This document shows, piece after piece, positions 24,231 through 36,695 of a DNA stretch of 64,000 nucleotides. The notes beneath the pieces were generated by a model. The model did no database searches. It saw only the letters and a program-made list of their open reading frames with translations, and was not told the origin of the DNA. The translations under genes and the position numbers were made by a program. This stretch comes from Xylogone sp. PMI_703 (taxonomy: Eukaryota > Ascomycota > Leotiomycetes): positions 3,472,001-3,536,000 of the forward strand of contig JAJTUQ010000005.1 in the NCBI GenBank assembly GCA_021399445.1. Direction: 5' to 3'. The number at the start of each line of letters is the position of its first letter. Within the stretch, counting starts at the first letter, position 1.

Positions 24231-25882
24231 TGTGGTTGAAATAGCTATGAAATTCTGGCAGAACGCTTTGTCTGTTTGATAGACTATTGGATAGATGAGA
24301 ATGTTTAGATTAAGTGAGGTAGAAGGGGAGATATGAAGCTATATATACAACTAGACTGCTACTTTAGCCGGAATAAACCTTTAAGGTTGAAGTGTGTAAG
24401 CTTTCCTTCTATTTGCTTCCCATTTTCCATTATCAAACTTTAATCGTGTGACTAAAATATCCAAACTTGAACACGAGCTTTTGGACTCGGAGCTGATCAA
24501 GGCTGAGAGACCTCGCCAGCACCGGCTGTAGATCCGAGACTTCTAAGACATCATTGTCAAGTCCAGGTACTACTACTTTGAAATTGGTCCACTTTCTGAG
24601 TTACTATTATTAGAGAATCTGGATAATCTTTTTGTTCTTCTGACCTTTCAAAAATTATCACTCTTAACAGGATGCCTCAACCCTATGAACACAATAGCAA
24701 TTCTATCTCCAAGGATATAACTACCTTGCACCGACTTCCTTCTGTTCATCAACTCCCTACTAACGAATTCTTTAGGTAGAATTGCAAGCGTACCCATAGA
24801 ACTCCACTGCTGTCACCAACTTTACATCATAAGTTTTCTTGAACCATGATTGGACCCGACTGTGACCATAACTCCTCAGCGGATGATGACCAGCCGTTCA
24901 TAGGATCATGGTGATTGATTTTGCCTGCTCCTTGTGAGCTAATATTTCAATACGAGAGACTATTGAATCGATTTCAGCCCATCATATCCGATATGATTGC
25001 CATGAACCGAACTGCAATGATCTAATACGAGCTGCACTTGTATCTTGTCCCGGGTTACAACTCTCCAGTCAAACCCTCCAATATTTTTAACTCTATGACC
25101 ATCACTTCTGGGGTGATCTTCGCAGCCTCAGCCTCGCATTTGAAGGATCACATTACGAAATATTTTTCTTCAACGGTGGTGCTCTCAATGTATATGATCG
25201 GATATACTGCATAAACGAACCATACGGATCAACCGGAAGACTGCCAAGGAAGCCACACCTCCACACGAATCCGCCAACTCAAACTGTCTCTCGTTTATAC
25301 ACATCGGAAGTCTGAAATTATACGGCATATTTGAAGTACGTTTTCTCGTATTGTGTCGAATCTTCATGATCAACAGCCGTAATATGGCCCGTCATAAGCT
25401 CAGTTGAAGCAAAACTGATGTTGGCAGAACTACGGTACAATTTCATGATGTAGTACCTCAAAGTGATATAGAGACTCAATCTCACCTGCACATCGTAATT
25501 CCAAAAGCTCGTATATGTGACTTCAAGGCGTGAAATATTTTTTTGGTTGTGAGAATGTAGGAATTATGACGGCAGGCACGTAGGATGTGAAGTCGATAAT
25601 CCTTGCAAATACCGGTATTGTGGTCATTTACGTGAAGAAAACGAAGTGCTTAGTCACTGGTACCGTACTGTGGGGTAGAGCATGGGGCTCTCCACCTCCG
25701 CAGACTCTATACGTGTTCATGGGCCGTATAGGCTATATGAAATATCTCATTTTGATATATGTTCTAGCTCAACCACCAATACTTCCCATTTGCCAATGGA
25801 CTAGAACATTTATATTATAATACTAGTTGTTCCAGTTAAAAATCAGATTCTCTTAAAATGATGATGGTCCAACGCCATTAGC
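24231..25882. other. Intergenic, 1.65 kb
   Basis: Secreted-protein promoter at the left, then AT-rich sequence with only short frames (for example 25587-25820 plus) lacking any motif. Nothing else recognised. Confidence 0.35.
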
Positions 25883-28800
25883 TTAAACCTGTGTACTACT
25901 GGGTGGTCCGAGATAACTCTCTCTGACACCACCAAGGTCCACCACAAATTTCTCTATAACCAAACCTCTAGCTAGGGGTCTAAACCGCAGTTGATGGCGG
26001 CCAGGTGCTACATTAGAAAACGAGTGAGATTTTCGCCAAACACCATCCATTACCGCAGTAGACCAGCCCAGCGGTAGCTCACCTGGAGGGCCTGGGCGGT
26101 TGATCAGCGGAACAGATGCTTGAATCTCATCATCAAACGATATGTCATATTCCAAACGAGCGTTGGGTTCTGTTTGAAGACACATGGTGAAATATAAATG
26201 CACGAATAGTATGGGGTCGATCAGAGTGAACGAAGATAGAATATTCAAGAAATGGAACTTCGCTGGGCGAAGTTGACTCTGAGCGTAGGCATATTGCTCC
26301 TGCTGATGTTCGCCCGAGATATTGATGGTGTTCATAGAAAGCTATCTGGTTTGGAGTTAACAGCAGAGCTCCAGCTTCGATTGAAATGCATCCATCTGAC
26401 TCAACCCATCCGTGAAAATCAGAAGGAACCGAGTAGTTTGCAACCGGAACATGTACTTGTTCGTAGTCCCCTGTAGTAGATGTAATATGAACTAGAATCT
26501 CATCATTGAATCCTACTGGCACACATCCCCAATCTATGGAGATCTCCACGCGATCATCGATGCCTCTAAAAGGAGACACCTCCCCTGATACCGTGCTTAG
26601 CAGAACCCATTTTTCATCCACTGTCGCAGCCCACTGCACTGTTTTACTCCCTCGAGAGAAAATCTCAAACCAACGGCTCGGTGGCCCATAAGGTGTCATC
26701 ACTGGCACCGTCAGCCCTGCGACGAGATCGTTTCTCGAAGGTTGCATTCGGTCTGTCTCATTCATCAGACCTGGCCGAACGCCAGGGTGACCTTCCACCA
26801 CAACACCTATTTGGCCAACGATAGAATTAGAATCTTGCTGCAAGTGAACATAACAAAGTCCCGTTATTAGGTCTCGCGATGGGTCATGCCATGTCTCATT
26901 CGAGTATCCGTAATGAGGTTGACGCATGATATGGTTCCACTTATCGCCTGTCCACGGATTGTTGTGGAACTCTTTGGAGAGCGAAAAGTCTTCGTCAAAG
27001 AGGTCCAATACACGCCGTGCATAAGCATTGGTACTATTCCTACGCTGTTGTCCATATAGTTGGTTTTTAGCCTGTGAAATGCGTAATTCCACATAGATGC
27101 GAGAAGCTTTGATAGGGTGAAGGACCAGTTGAAAGAAGCATGCTTTACATATATCCGGAATTGTTCTGGATATCGAAATTGCTTGTCGTTCGAGATATTT
27201 GTAAGACGAGAGAATGATGTCTGCTTCGCGATAATTAACAATGGGGAAGGTGTTAGCTTCGATGTGTTCGTGCTTTCTTAATGCAAGAAGGCGATCATGA
27301 CGAAGGAGAAGACCAGAGACTTGATCTGCCTGCTCTGAGCCAAACTCGCGTGTAGACCATTGCTGAAGAAATTCAGGAATGTTACTTGGGGAGATCTGGT
27401 CGATATTCCAAGCTAATTGCATAGCAAAAGTAAACGGCAGTTCGAGAGGTTTGATGTCTCCGACGTTGATTACCCAGATCGTGTTTGCGCCACAATCATA
27501 CGCAGTTCGGAGTTGTTGATAAGTCTTCCCCTATAACTAGAATTAGATGGTCCGACAAAATGGGACAAGGGTGCATACCAAAGTATTGGTATTAATCCAC
27601 TTATAGCCTCGAGGATGGCCAACATATTCAAAGTGATAATACAGCTGCATGTTTTATGAGCGATTGAGCAAGAGAGGGAAATATCGTGGCTAATCTTACT
27701 CCAGAGCCACCAGGGCGTTTCCTCTCGGAGCTCGTAGGAACTCGACGAATGTTCCCAAAGTTATCATCAGTAAACATGAGTGTGACGTCGTCAGGGATGC
27801 TGAGGCCATTTTCATAATACTCAAGCACCTCTTTATAGAGCACTATCAGTTCTGGTATTTGCTTATCATCAGCATCCGGTCACTGTAATGGTGTGCTTCT
27901 CTCTACTATCACTTACGTTTCTCTCCAGTCTCTTCTCCATGAAAATTCCTGATAATACTCCTCTGAGTAGCTAAAACGTCTTTCAGTGTCTCCTTTGCAT
28001 CATCCGCCTGAATGCTCTGGTCACCCTCTCCTCGCATTCCTAGTGTCAGAATAGATTCAAATGGCTTCGCTCTCTTTACGCCCTTCTCAAAGAAGTTTAT
28101 GATTTTCTCCTTGTTTTCTCCCCACACCCACCCTCCTTCACCATTGACCCTCCACTCCGTGGTAGATCGTTGCATGGGCTCGTGATGCGAAGTAGATACA
28201 ACAATACCGTACTTATCAGCCATTTCTTGATTCCGAGGGTCGTCAGCAAAGAAGCTTCTGCCAGGGAAAGGATGGCCAGACCACATTGCAGGCCAAAGAA
28301 AATTTGCCTGATGCCATTAAGTCAGTCTATGCGTTACATGAGCATGTTATGGATTTGGATAATCTCACCTTCAAGCGTAATAGCAGCTCGAAAACTGTTT
28401 TATAGAAATCATAATTGAATTTGGGACCAATCTTTTCATGCACCCAGCTAGATAGCGATGGGGTCTCATCGTTGATAAAAAAGCCACGGTATTTTACGCT
28501 TGGCTCGCCTTGATATGTCGTGGTGGGTAATGCATAGATATGGTCACGGTTCTTCACTGGTACATCAGCCCACCAGTGCCACCTAAATTAACCGTGCATA
28601 AGCATATTTGAAAATAATAAGAAGACGGACTGAAATGGGAACTCACGGTGATACACCAATCTGTTCGCAGAGGGTATAGATTCCATATATGGCTCCTCTC
28701 TTATCACTGCCAGCGACAACAAGACACCTATTTGCCCATGGAACCTCTAGAACCTGCGTCATGAAGGACTCCCATTTCCCTTTGATCTTCGTGGTGTCTA

Positions 28801-29065
28801 GAATACCGTCTGTAGCTAGCTCTTGGATGTATCTCGACTTTTGCAGACTTCCGACAAGAATAACTGAATCTAGACGCCCGTTTGTGGAGTCTGATTTATT
28901 CCTTGAATGGACTTTCCGTCCTGAAACTCGTTGTAAGTCTGTTGTCAGGTTCTCTGCTGCGATATGGATGCCTTCAAAGTCGTATTCGTCGACCATCACG
29001 TGTGCACTAAGCAAGTCCACGCCGTTTCTGGTATACTCAAAACTAACTATTTGCGTGTCAAACAT
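25883..29065 (-). CDS. GH115 xylan alpha-1,2-glucuronidase, frameshifted near the C-terminus
   Basis: Six exons: 28647-29065, 28369-28582, 27917-28307, 27700-27851, 27579-27644 and 25883-27530, about 963 codons, the usual GH115 size. Family marks in order: GVSPWHWWADVPV, VKYRGFFINDE, NFLWPAMW, VVSTSHHEPM, MRGEGDQ, LYKEVLEYYENG, DDVTLMFTDDNFGN, LYYHFEYVGHPRGYKWINT and a C-terminal GGVRESYLGPP. GH115 enzymes remove (4-O-methyl)glucuronic acid from glucuronoxylan. The last exon is one base too long: frame is lost at about 26180-26195 (between IRAFIF and LEYDISFDD), with no workable intron there. No signal peptide at this start; an unseen 5' exon is possible. Near a TF, a sugar permease and another glycosidase. 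Confidence 0.85.
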
Positions 29066-30155
29066 GGCGAATATAGTCTTGTCTAAACTTTGCAACTATG
29101 GCCTATGGAAGGGCAAGGAGTATCACTCTAAATGGAGAACAAATCTAAATCAAATTTTGGCTTCCGCTCTCTTTCTCAGGCGGGCCCGTGAAATCGGGTA
29201 GACATCCGGCGTTTCTTATGAGAACCAAAGCCTTCCATCAGTATTCGATAGCTTGTGTACGGGGGATGTAATATTAAATCTCCTTCTTCTTTTCCTCTCT
29301 TATTCCGGAGGAATTACAATTGCATTGCTGCAAACTAGTCCTTTCCGAGTCCCGCAAGACGGATGACGGACGGAAGAAATCCTTATTCGGCTCACTCAAC
29401 AACGGATAAGGAAATTGCGTGTTAGTGGGAGGAAATAATAAGACGGAATAGAAACAGCTGGTTATGATACGATAACGCAGATTTTGAGGTATCCCGGTCG
29501 ATTTCTAAGCTGAGCTCCTCTTACTCTCAGCCTTGAGTTACAGCTTAGTGCATGGGTTCTTCAACTAGCTATAAATTGGCTGAGAAAGACACCCACATCA
29601 TCTAGTGTAGATCAAGTAGCCTGGACATTCCTCAAAAATGAGGCTATACGATGGCTTCCAATCTCAAGTGGTTGTAAGGGTGCAATGCAATGTCATCCAC
29701 TATAGATTATTTCTCCCCTTATATTCTTTCTTCGTGCTACCAAGTTCTCTTCTTAGCTCTCAATTATACCATAGCTTCATCCTGCCTTCATTAAGGAATA
29801 CTGATTTCGGAGTAAGAACATCCTGCAAACAATTCACATCCGAAACTTAATGATGAAAACCAGAAGTACGACCGTGAGTTAGGACAGCTCTACTACCACG
29901 CAGAACGTTTTCAAGCAAGAATGTCCAATTCAGGCTGTGTGTGTGGTATTGTACTGAAGATCATACGTGAATGTTATCCTGCCTTTGGGAGCTCCAATCC
30001 ATTTGGATATCTTCATAAATCCATTTGGATATCTTCATAAATCCATTTGGATATCTTCATAATTCTTCTGGATTATGAGCATAGAAGAGAAATTTAGCCT
30101 TCTGCTCCTTGAGCAGAGTCGATATCTTATCCTTTAAAATCGTTGCCATCTTAGA
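29066..30155. other. Intergenic, 1.1 kb, with a short tandem repeat
   Basis: Holds the GH115 promoter and, at 29995-30060, a 22-bp tandem repeat. Open frames are short and unrecognised (for example 29638-29850 plus). Confidence 0.35.
29995..30060. repeat. Three tandem copies of a 22-bp unit
   Basis: The unit AAATCCATTTGGATATCTTC plus AT is repeated three times without spacer (the first copy begins with C instead of A). It includes the small palindrome ATCCATTTGGAT. No spacers, so not a CRISPR. It lies about 100 bp after the regulator stop, most likely a simple minisatellite. Confidence 0.8.
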
Positions 30156-32431
30156 TCACGGCTGCCAATCAAGAAACGGATACGCAGCAAGATTGCCCAT
30201 GCTTGCCATTCCAGGTTGAAAGCCAACAAAACCGCCGTGGATATCAGGATAAGCAATAGGTGCGTAGAGAATACTATCTATGCTTTCAAAAGGCATTATT
30301 TCAGTCTCTGACGCCATCTCCTGGTCAATTGGAGGTGGATCGGACTCGCCTTGAGTGCGTTTAAGCGCCTCAAGTCGTAATTCCTCTAACACTAACCAAT
30401 ATCGAGCCAGTAGTGAGCCGCCTGCTGTTATCCTAGACAACTGCCCCTGGTATCGAATCGCAGCATCCAAGTACGTTTGGGCCATATCGGTGGTTGTCGA
30501 TCCAAGCAAAATAGTGTATACGTAAAGCACCACTGCAGCTGAGAATCCATAATAACAGGTGCCCTGTTGTTGTGCTGGTCAGCATGGGATGTAGATGATC
30601 CGACCCTTATGCAACATTAAAACTTACCCAGAACGACCGAAACATGCGTTCGGATTGGAACATTTCCTCCACCTCTTCGACGATATGTAAAGCTGCGGCT
30701 AGGCATTCACTCACACTTCTTTCTACTTGGGCGTCATTTATAGCATCCTGTCCGCCACGCTGTAGCAGTGCTACCTTTCGTAACAGAAGAGGACGATGCA
30801 TAATGATGAGTGTGTGCCAGTATGACAGGTTTAGTACGTCTCGTTGGCGGCGGAATATTGGAATCAAAGGGATGGGTGCTTCGTTGTCTCCAATGAGAAA
30901 TCGTGGAACCGTATCACGCCAGTCTTTGAGCATTTGCGAGTATTTTGTTGCTAAGGAGCACTGTGTGGAGATGGAAGCAGGGCGGATTGAGTAAAGATCT
31001 CTTAAGATCAAGCTTACGATACGATGGAGCCTACATTATCTCAGCTTGATACATTTCAGATCCTTGCAGGGCAACAGACTTATAGTACGCTACCGGAGCA
31101 AGCATGATAGGGTAAATATCCACCTTTTGTGAGACAATTCGATGTTCTGGTGCTAAGTTGCGGTCATCAGCCCCGCATGGCAGCTCTTAGTCGATGTCAT
31201 CATCGTGAAATATTTTAGGCCGTCCGAATGTTATGCTAAGATGGTTGTCGAGGCAGTAAGCACTCCAAAATGTTCTCCGGCAGCAGTCCAGCTCTATAGG
31301 ACTACGACTACTAACTAAAGCCGGGTGGTGTTTTCGGTGTAACCCAAGAACGAGCGCACTGCGGGCAGTAGATCCAAATAGATCCCAGCAATGGTTAACG
31401 CGAGACCGTGAAAGAAGCCAGAAACACTGGCATAAACGTGCCTGTACTATGGTGAGACTAACTGTGCCTCTGATTTTGGAGAGTTGATAGTCGGCTGCTA
31501 GGAAATAACGTATGCTTTTTTGTGTTACTTACGTAACTTGATTGAAGATTAGACTACGAACCTTTGTCTTCTCCACCTGGTTCCTCCGTCATGTGTTCCT
31601 GGGCCATGGCAAATACCATCCAAAGTGTAGCGCGCTTTGCGGGAGCATCTTCGGTATTATTCATGGAGCCCATGGTCTCGCAGAACTCTTGGAGCCACTT
31701 TTCGATCGTTGATTGTTCAAAGAACCGGTCAATTGGCATGGTAAAATCAAAGAATCTTTGTACGAGTCGCGATGTTTCCTCCCTGGAGACCATGACAGAC
31801 GGAATAGGATCAAAGTTAGGAAGCGGGACGTCACCAAAAGTAAAGTTGGACGACGCATGGTTGCCCTGATGCAAACGTTTTTGAACTCGAGCCAGGAAAG
31901 AAACGCCAGAAGCTGGACCGATATAGTGACCTTGTAGGTCCGTGATGGGCTCTGGAGATGTTCGAGAGGGCAATTCTCCAGTGGTCATGTCGTTAGCCAG
32001 ACTAGAACTATCTACAGGAGGCTCTGAAGGCCTATGAGCGACAAGATCTGGGCTATGAGGCGACTCTTGCAATGAAACCCCATTTCCATTATGAACTAAC
32101 TGTGCATTATCACGGAGTACTACTAGAGGAGGCCTCCTGCCCCGGTGGTATGGAGACGCATAAGCGCAGCTGGCAGATACCCTGACGCACATATCACAGG
32201 GCTGCGTCCCTGTACAGCGAATCTTTCTCCTAACATTAGCTAGGATTTAGTATTCACTACACGTTGACCAAACGATGTGCTTCTTACTTACTTCTTGCAT
32301 CGGTCACATGCGCGAGAGATGCGTATCCGAGTAGGTTCCCATACTCGCTGCTCAGGCCTCGCGGCCAGGTTTGGGCTGGAGGATGAAGAGTTCGGCGGCT
32401 CAACCGGCCGGTATTGGTCATCTCTACGCAT
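30156..32431 (-). CDS. Zn2Cys6 transcription factor interrupted by one nonsense codon
   Basis: Five exons (32292-32431, 31562-32229, 31080-31446, 30628-31030, 30156-30563; 1986 bp) join in phase. The zinc cluster is split by intron 1: ACDRCKK, then RKIRCTGTQPCDMC. The TF domain gives ARLCQCFWLLSRSRVNHCWD, RTFWSAYCLDNHLSITFGRP and LILRDLYSIRPAS. Within it the strongly conserved DDDIDQELP reads DDDID-stop-ELP, the Gln codon CAA being TAA at 31187-31189. Everything on both sides stays in frame, so a single substitution (or read error) breaks the gene. It would end in the middle of the TF domain. Its place between GH115 and a sugar permease suggests a pathway regulator for hemicellulose use (inference). 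Confidence 0.8.
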
Positions 32432-34398
32432 TGCTTTTGGGAATTTCAAATGTTGAAGTGGTGTCAACGGATGATTCTCATTGCGGGTCGACAGAAAGCC
32501 AAGGTATCCGAGCGGAAGTTATGCGGATCTAGTCGGGACCCCGCATGCGAACGATAGGTCAGATGATCTAGTGCCAATAATAGTGACAGTGGTACTGCTA
32601 GTATGGGGTGCATTTGTCCCTGTGTCATGTTCTATGCAAGGATTCCCGAATGCCAACCATGCGGAAATGGAATTGCTAATGATCATATTACGGCGTTGCC
32701 GCCACAAGCATCTTGAGTCGTGTGCCAATGCAAGAATGTCATAGAAACCAAAACAGAATTAAGGGAGGGAAATGAATAAAAGTGACGGAAAGGATAAGTG
32801 AAGAGTCAGTAGTAGACCCTTGCATTATTAAGTCAAACATCATACATCGGCTAATCTCGTAAGGAGGTAGAATCGGTTCTAGGTTGCGCCAGTGATAGGG
32901 CCAATACCCAAATGCCTTGATTCTTGGTTGAAGCTGATGATCATCTGGTCTATTTCACCAGGTTGCCGATAAGAAATGGGAAACGCATATTTGCTGCTTT
33001 TGACAGCATTCCTCATATCCAGATCCGCATGACGGTAGCACCAGATTTTAATCGATATACTGTAAGGAGTATACTCGACCAGCATTAGATGATCCAGCAG
33101 CGATAGCAGGGTTCATCTGACCCATCAAATCTGAAATGACTTTATCTGAGGAATCAAAATTGAGTTGTAATGCCGGATTCACCAACAATCCGTTTTCTCT
33201 TTGTCGTCGTCCAACGGAAACAATGACCTTTGGCACGGAAAGCTTGGACCATCTTGGGCTCACAACGGAAAAGCCCCTGGTGGCCACGGGTACATGTGGA
33301 TCGAAGCCTCGCAACTGTGTAAGTAGCATTATTAAATCGTAATTGTTCAAGCACTGCGGCGTAATCAGAGTACGCCGCGGGCCAAATATCAGGGTTCACT
33401 CGCCATTTCCGTCCACAGCACAACGGATACGGGTAACGGGTACGGTATTGCCGTATTAGTGGTTGCTCGGCTCAGACTTCCCCGGCTTTGCTCTCGTCAA
33501 AACCTTCTCGTCTGGGAATGCAAGGCAGTAGTTATTGCAGAGAATGCCAAACAGCTGCTAGAGATACCGGTTTAATCATGATGTGATAGTTGAATCAAGC
33601 CTCCTGGATAAGGAAGTTGGATTATGAAAGCACGATGACGGTCCCACGCGGTCCACTTGTCTGTCAATCACAACACCGAGCCATCGATCCCAGGCTCGCT
33701 TCGCCGTCATCAACTCCTCCCATATTCCCACTCAGAATGCTGAGACTCGAACTGTCAAACAGTAGTATTGAGGTACCATGAGAACATTCATATCTGATTA
33801 TTCCTCTCTTAACTAACGCACCATTATTCTCTTGTCCAACCGAGTGATTCATCGAGAGGCATAATGTTGGCACCCTTGAAAACCTCGTACCCAAACTCCC
33901 AATTGAAGTGAAACATACAAACTCGACGTCCTTGAGCCCATCGGCCAGTGGTATAGACGTTACCACTGTATTTCACGTTAATTAGCTCATCAACTGGCTA
34001 GATGGTATAAGGCCCAGCATGAAAGGGGGTTAGTAGCGTAAAAGAATGCGGAGAGCGGGTCAAGCCACTTGCCGAACTTCAGCAATAGTAGAAATCTCAA
34101 CTTTTCCGTTTTCCGCTCCAACCCATAGTTCTTCCATGATCTCTACACCGTTCACATTTCAGCCACATATGAAACCCCAAACTCTTTCTCCACGAAACAG
34201 TAGAGTGTGGGGTTTGCAAGGGAAGTGAAGCATACATTTCTGCGCCACCCTAGACGCCTCCATACGACCTTCCTCATATATATTCCATCGACCTTTACCC
34301 TGCTTGCAGCATCAATTCTCATTCTTAGCCCCTTCGATATCTGACCTGCTAAGGAGTCTCTTCACTCAGGTATTCTTCAAATTTAACAGCATCTCAGC
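32432..34398. other. 1.97 kb without an assignable gene
   Basis: Several minus-strand frames of 70-100 codons (33154-33423, 33048-33350, 33664-33966) have protein-like composition but cannot be joined into one product, and I recognise no domain. They may be a decayed gene of the surrounding cluster. The regulator promoter is at the left and the permease promoter at the right. Confidence 0.3.
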
Positions 34399-36097
34399 AT
34401 GGCCGCCGAGAGTAACCTTCAACATGAGAAGAGCGATGGAGATAACGTTCATATCGAGCGTTCCACCAGCTACGATGAGAAGTCTCAGTAATGGGCCAAC
34501 ATCACCGAAGATGCTCGAGAGGCAACGGCGAACGAGCACAAAATGACCGTGCTCGAGGGACTTCGACGCTACCCCAAGTGATGCTTCTGGACCGCGGTCG
34601 TCTCCATGTGTATCATTATGGATGGTTATGACCAAGCTTTGATGGGTTCTTTCTTTGGCTATCCTGCCTTTCAAAAGCGATACGGCTACGAAGTTGGCGA
34701 CACTGGCAAGTATCAGCTGCCTGCGAGATGGCAGAGTGCTCTCGGCTTCGCCAGTAGTCTAGGGAACATTGTCGGTATCTTCATCAATAGCATCACTACA
34801 GAACGATTCGGGCATAAGAAGTCACTTCTGGTGACTCTAGTCATCTTAATTGGTCTGATTTTTATTCCCTTCTTTGCACCTAGTATTGAAGTCCTCTTCG
34901 TCGGTCAGCTTCTCTGCGGTATCGCCTGGGGTGTGTTTACCACTCTGGCACCCGCTTATGCTTCCGAGGTCTGCCCCGTTGTCTTACGTGCGTCCTTGGA
35001 GACATTTGTTGTCCTTTGTTGGGGGATTGGGCAATTCGTGGCATGGGGCGTTCTTGTTGGTCTGAATCAGAAGGCCGGCCAGTGGGCGTATCGTATCCCG
35101 TTTGCTGTTCAGTGGGTCTGGCCAGCAATCATACTGCCAATCGCCATCTTTGCCCCAGGTAAGCTCTTGCTCGTATTTGCAAGATTGATGGACGCTGATA
35201 TGACTTTACAGAATCCCCCTGGTGGCTAGTCCGCAAAGGCCGCCTCGAAGAAGCTGAGAGATCCGTTATCCGACTCTCTTCTACCGCTGAGAAGGAAAAC
35301 GCAAAGAAAGCTGTCGCATTAATGATTGAAACGAACAGCCTTGAGATGGAACTTACTAAAGGAGCAAGATTTATTGACTGTTTCCGTGGCAGCAATCTAT
35401 GGCGTACAGAGATTTCTTGCTTTGCTTGGGCCTCCCAAGTCTGGGGTGGGTTCGTCATTCAGGCGTACTCAACGTACTTCTTCGAGCAAGCAGGCCTACC
35501 TGCTGCTAGCGCTTACAAAATGAATGTTGGGGTCGGCGGTTTACATTTTGTATGCACATTATGCTCCGTTTTTGTAACAAATAGGTTTGGTCGTCGGACT
35601 CTCTTCCTTTGTGGCCTAGTAGGTATGTCAACGACGCTCTTCATCATCGGATTCATGGCACTGGGAAAGCAAAGTACCGCCATGGGGTATGCTCAGTCTG
35701 TCATGTACCTCATCTGGTATGCTATTTATGAATTCTCAGTCGGTCCTCTCGCATACATTGTAGTTGCAGAGTCTTCGTCAACCCGGCTCCGTTCCAAGAC
35801 GATTGGCTTGGCACGAAATCTCTATAATGTTTCGAATATTATTGGCTCTGTCGTAACACCATACATCTTGAATACAGACAAGGCAATTGGAAAGGCAAAG
35901 TCGGCTTCTTGTCTGGTGGCCTGGCAGCACTCTGTTTGGTCTGGGCTTATTTCCGGCTCCCGGAGACCAAAGGAAGGACTTATCAGGAACTGGACATTCT
36001 CTTTACCCACGACCTTTCCGCAAGACAATTCAAGAACCAGGTCATCGAGTTTCATTCTGACTCTGTGATCGTTAAAGAGCACACTGTGGATAACTGA
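34399..36097 (+). pseudogene. Sugar (alpha-glucoside/maltose-type) MFS permease, broken
   Basis: Two exons (34399-35158, 35212-36097) encode an otherwise complete sugar porter: EHKMTVLEGLRRYPK, DGYDQALMGSFFGYPAFQKRYG, a motif-A-like TTERFGHKK, APESPWWLVRKGRLEEAE across the splice, QAYSTYFFEQAGLP, NRFGRRTLFLCGL and LPETKGRTYQELD. Three lesions interrupt it: TAA at 34489-34491, TGA at 34579-34581, and a one-base loss at about 35880-35882, where TPYILN should run on to NWKGKVGFLSGGLAAL. Three separate breaks are hard to explain by sequencing error alone, so I call it a pseudogene. The ancestral product would import an oligosaccharide by proton symport and fits the surrounding glycosidases. Confidence 0.85.
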
Positions 36098-36695
36098 GTT
36101 GAAGTATGCATGGAGCAAAGGGAAATTTTAGCTCTAAATACATAGTTGAACTGACATCATATCTGCTATCCTAAGACCTGTAAATATAGGTCTCTAGTAG
36201 CTATTTCATGCAGTATTTATGAGACGAATAATCTAAGACAAGTGTATAAAGAGGCGCCCCGTTCAAATCATGCTCATGCCTTCATCATCACAGCCCCTAC
36301 TTATCTAGAACAGGAGCAATATACAAGGCCGTTATTGCGTGACTTACAGTCCAGTCTGCGCACTTGGGCAGCGGAGCTTAATATTCGCTTGTCTCCCAGG
36401 AGTATCCGCTTGACTTTATTTACTCTACCTTCATGGCTTTAGTATTGATGCTTTTCTGGCGTGGAGGAAGCGACTAGAACCCCAAAGATATGGAACTTCA
36501 CGAGGACGTCTGGCCTTTCCAGAATGTGAACAGAAGATATATATTTCGTTTGATAGTCTTCTCAAACGCAGAACATAGAAGATAATATCAAAATATCGGG
36601 CAGTTCTTTTTTACACTGCTACTACCCTACTAAGTTTACTGCATACTCCAGCGCATCCCTGAGTAGCGACTACACATCAGGCTCGCTACAGCCCC
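36098..36695. other. Intergenic, convergent 3' ends
   Basis: 598 bp, AT-rich, no recognised feature. Confidence 0.35.

Noticed and set aside
28689..29201. 170-codon plus-strand frame
   Set aside because: Antisense to GH115 exon 1, with no domain; a shadow frame.
29995..30060. CRISPR-like repeat
   Set aside because: The units are directly adjacent with no spacers, and the host is a fungus.
30644..30994. 116-codon plus-strand frame
   Set aside because: Antisense to exon 4 of the interrupted Zn2Cys6 gene.
33048..33423. Possible gene on the minus strand between the regulator and the permease
   Set aside because: Two overlapping frames of protein-like composition could not be joined and show no known motif; left as unassigned.
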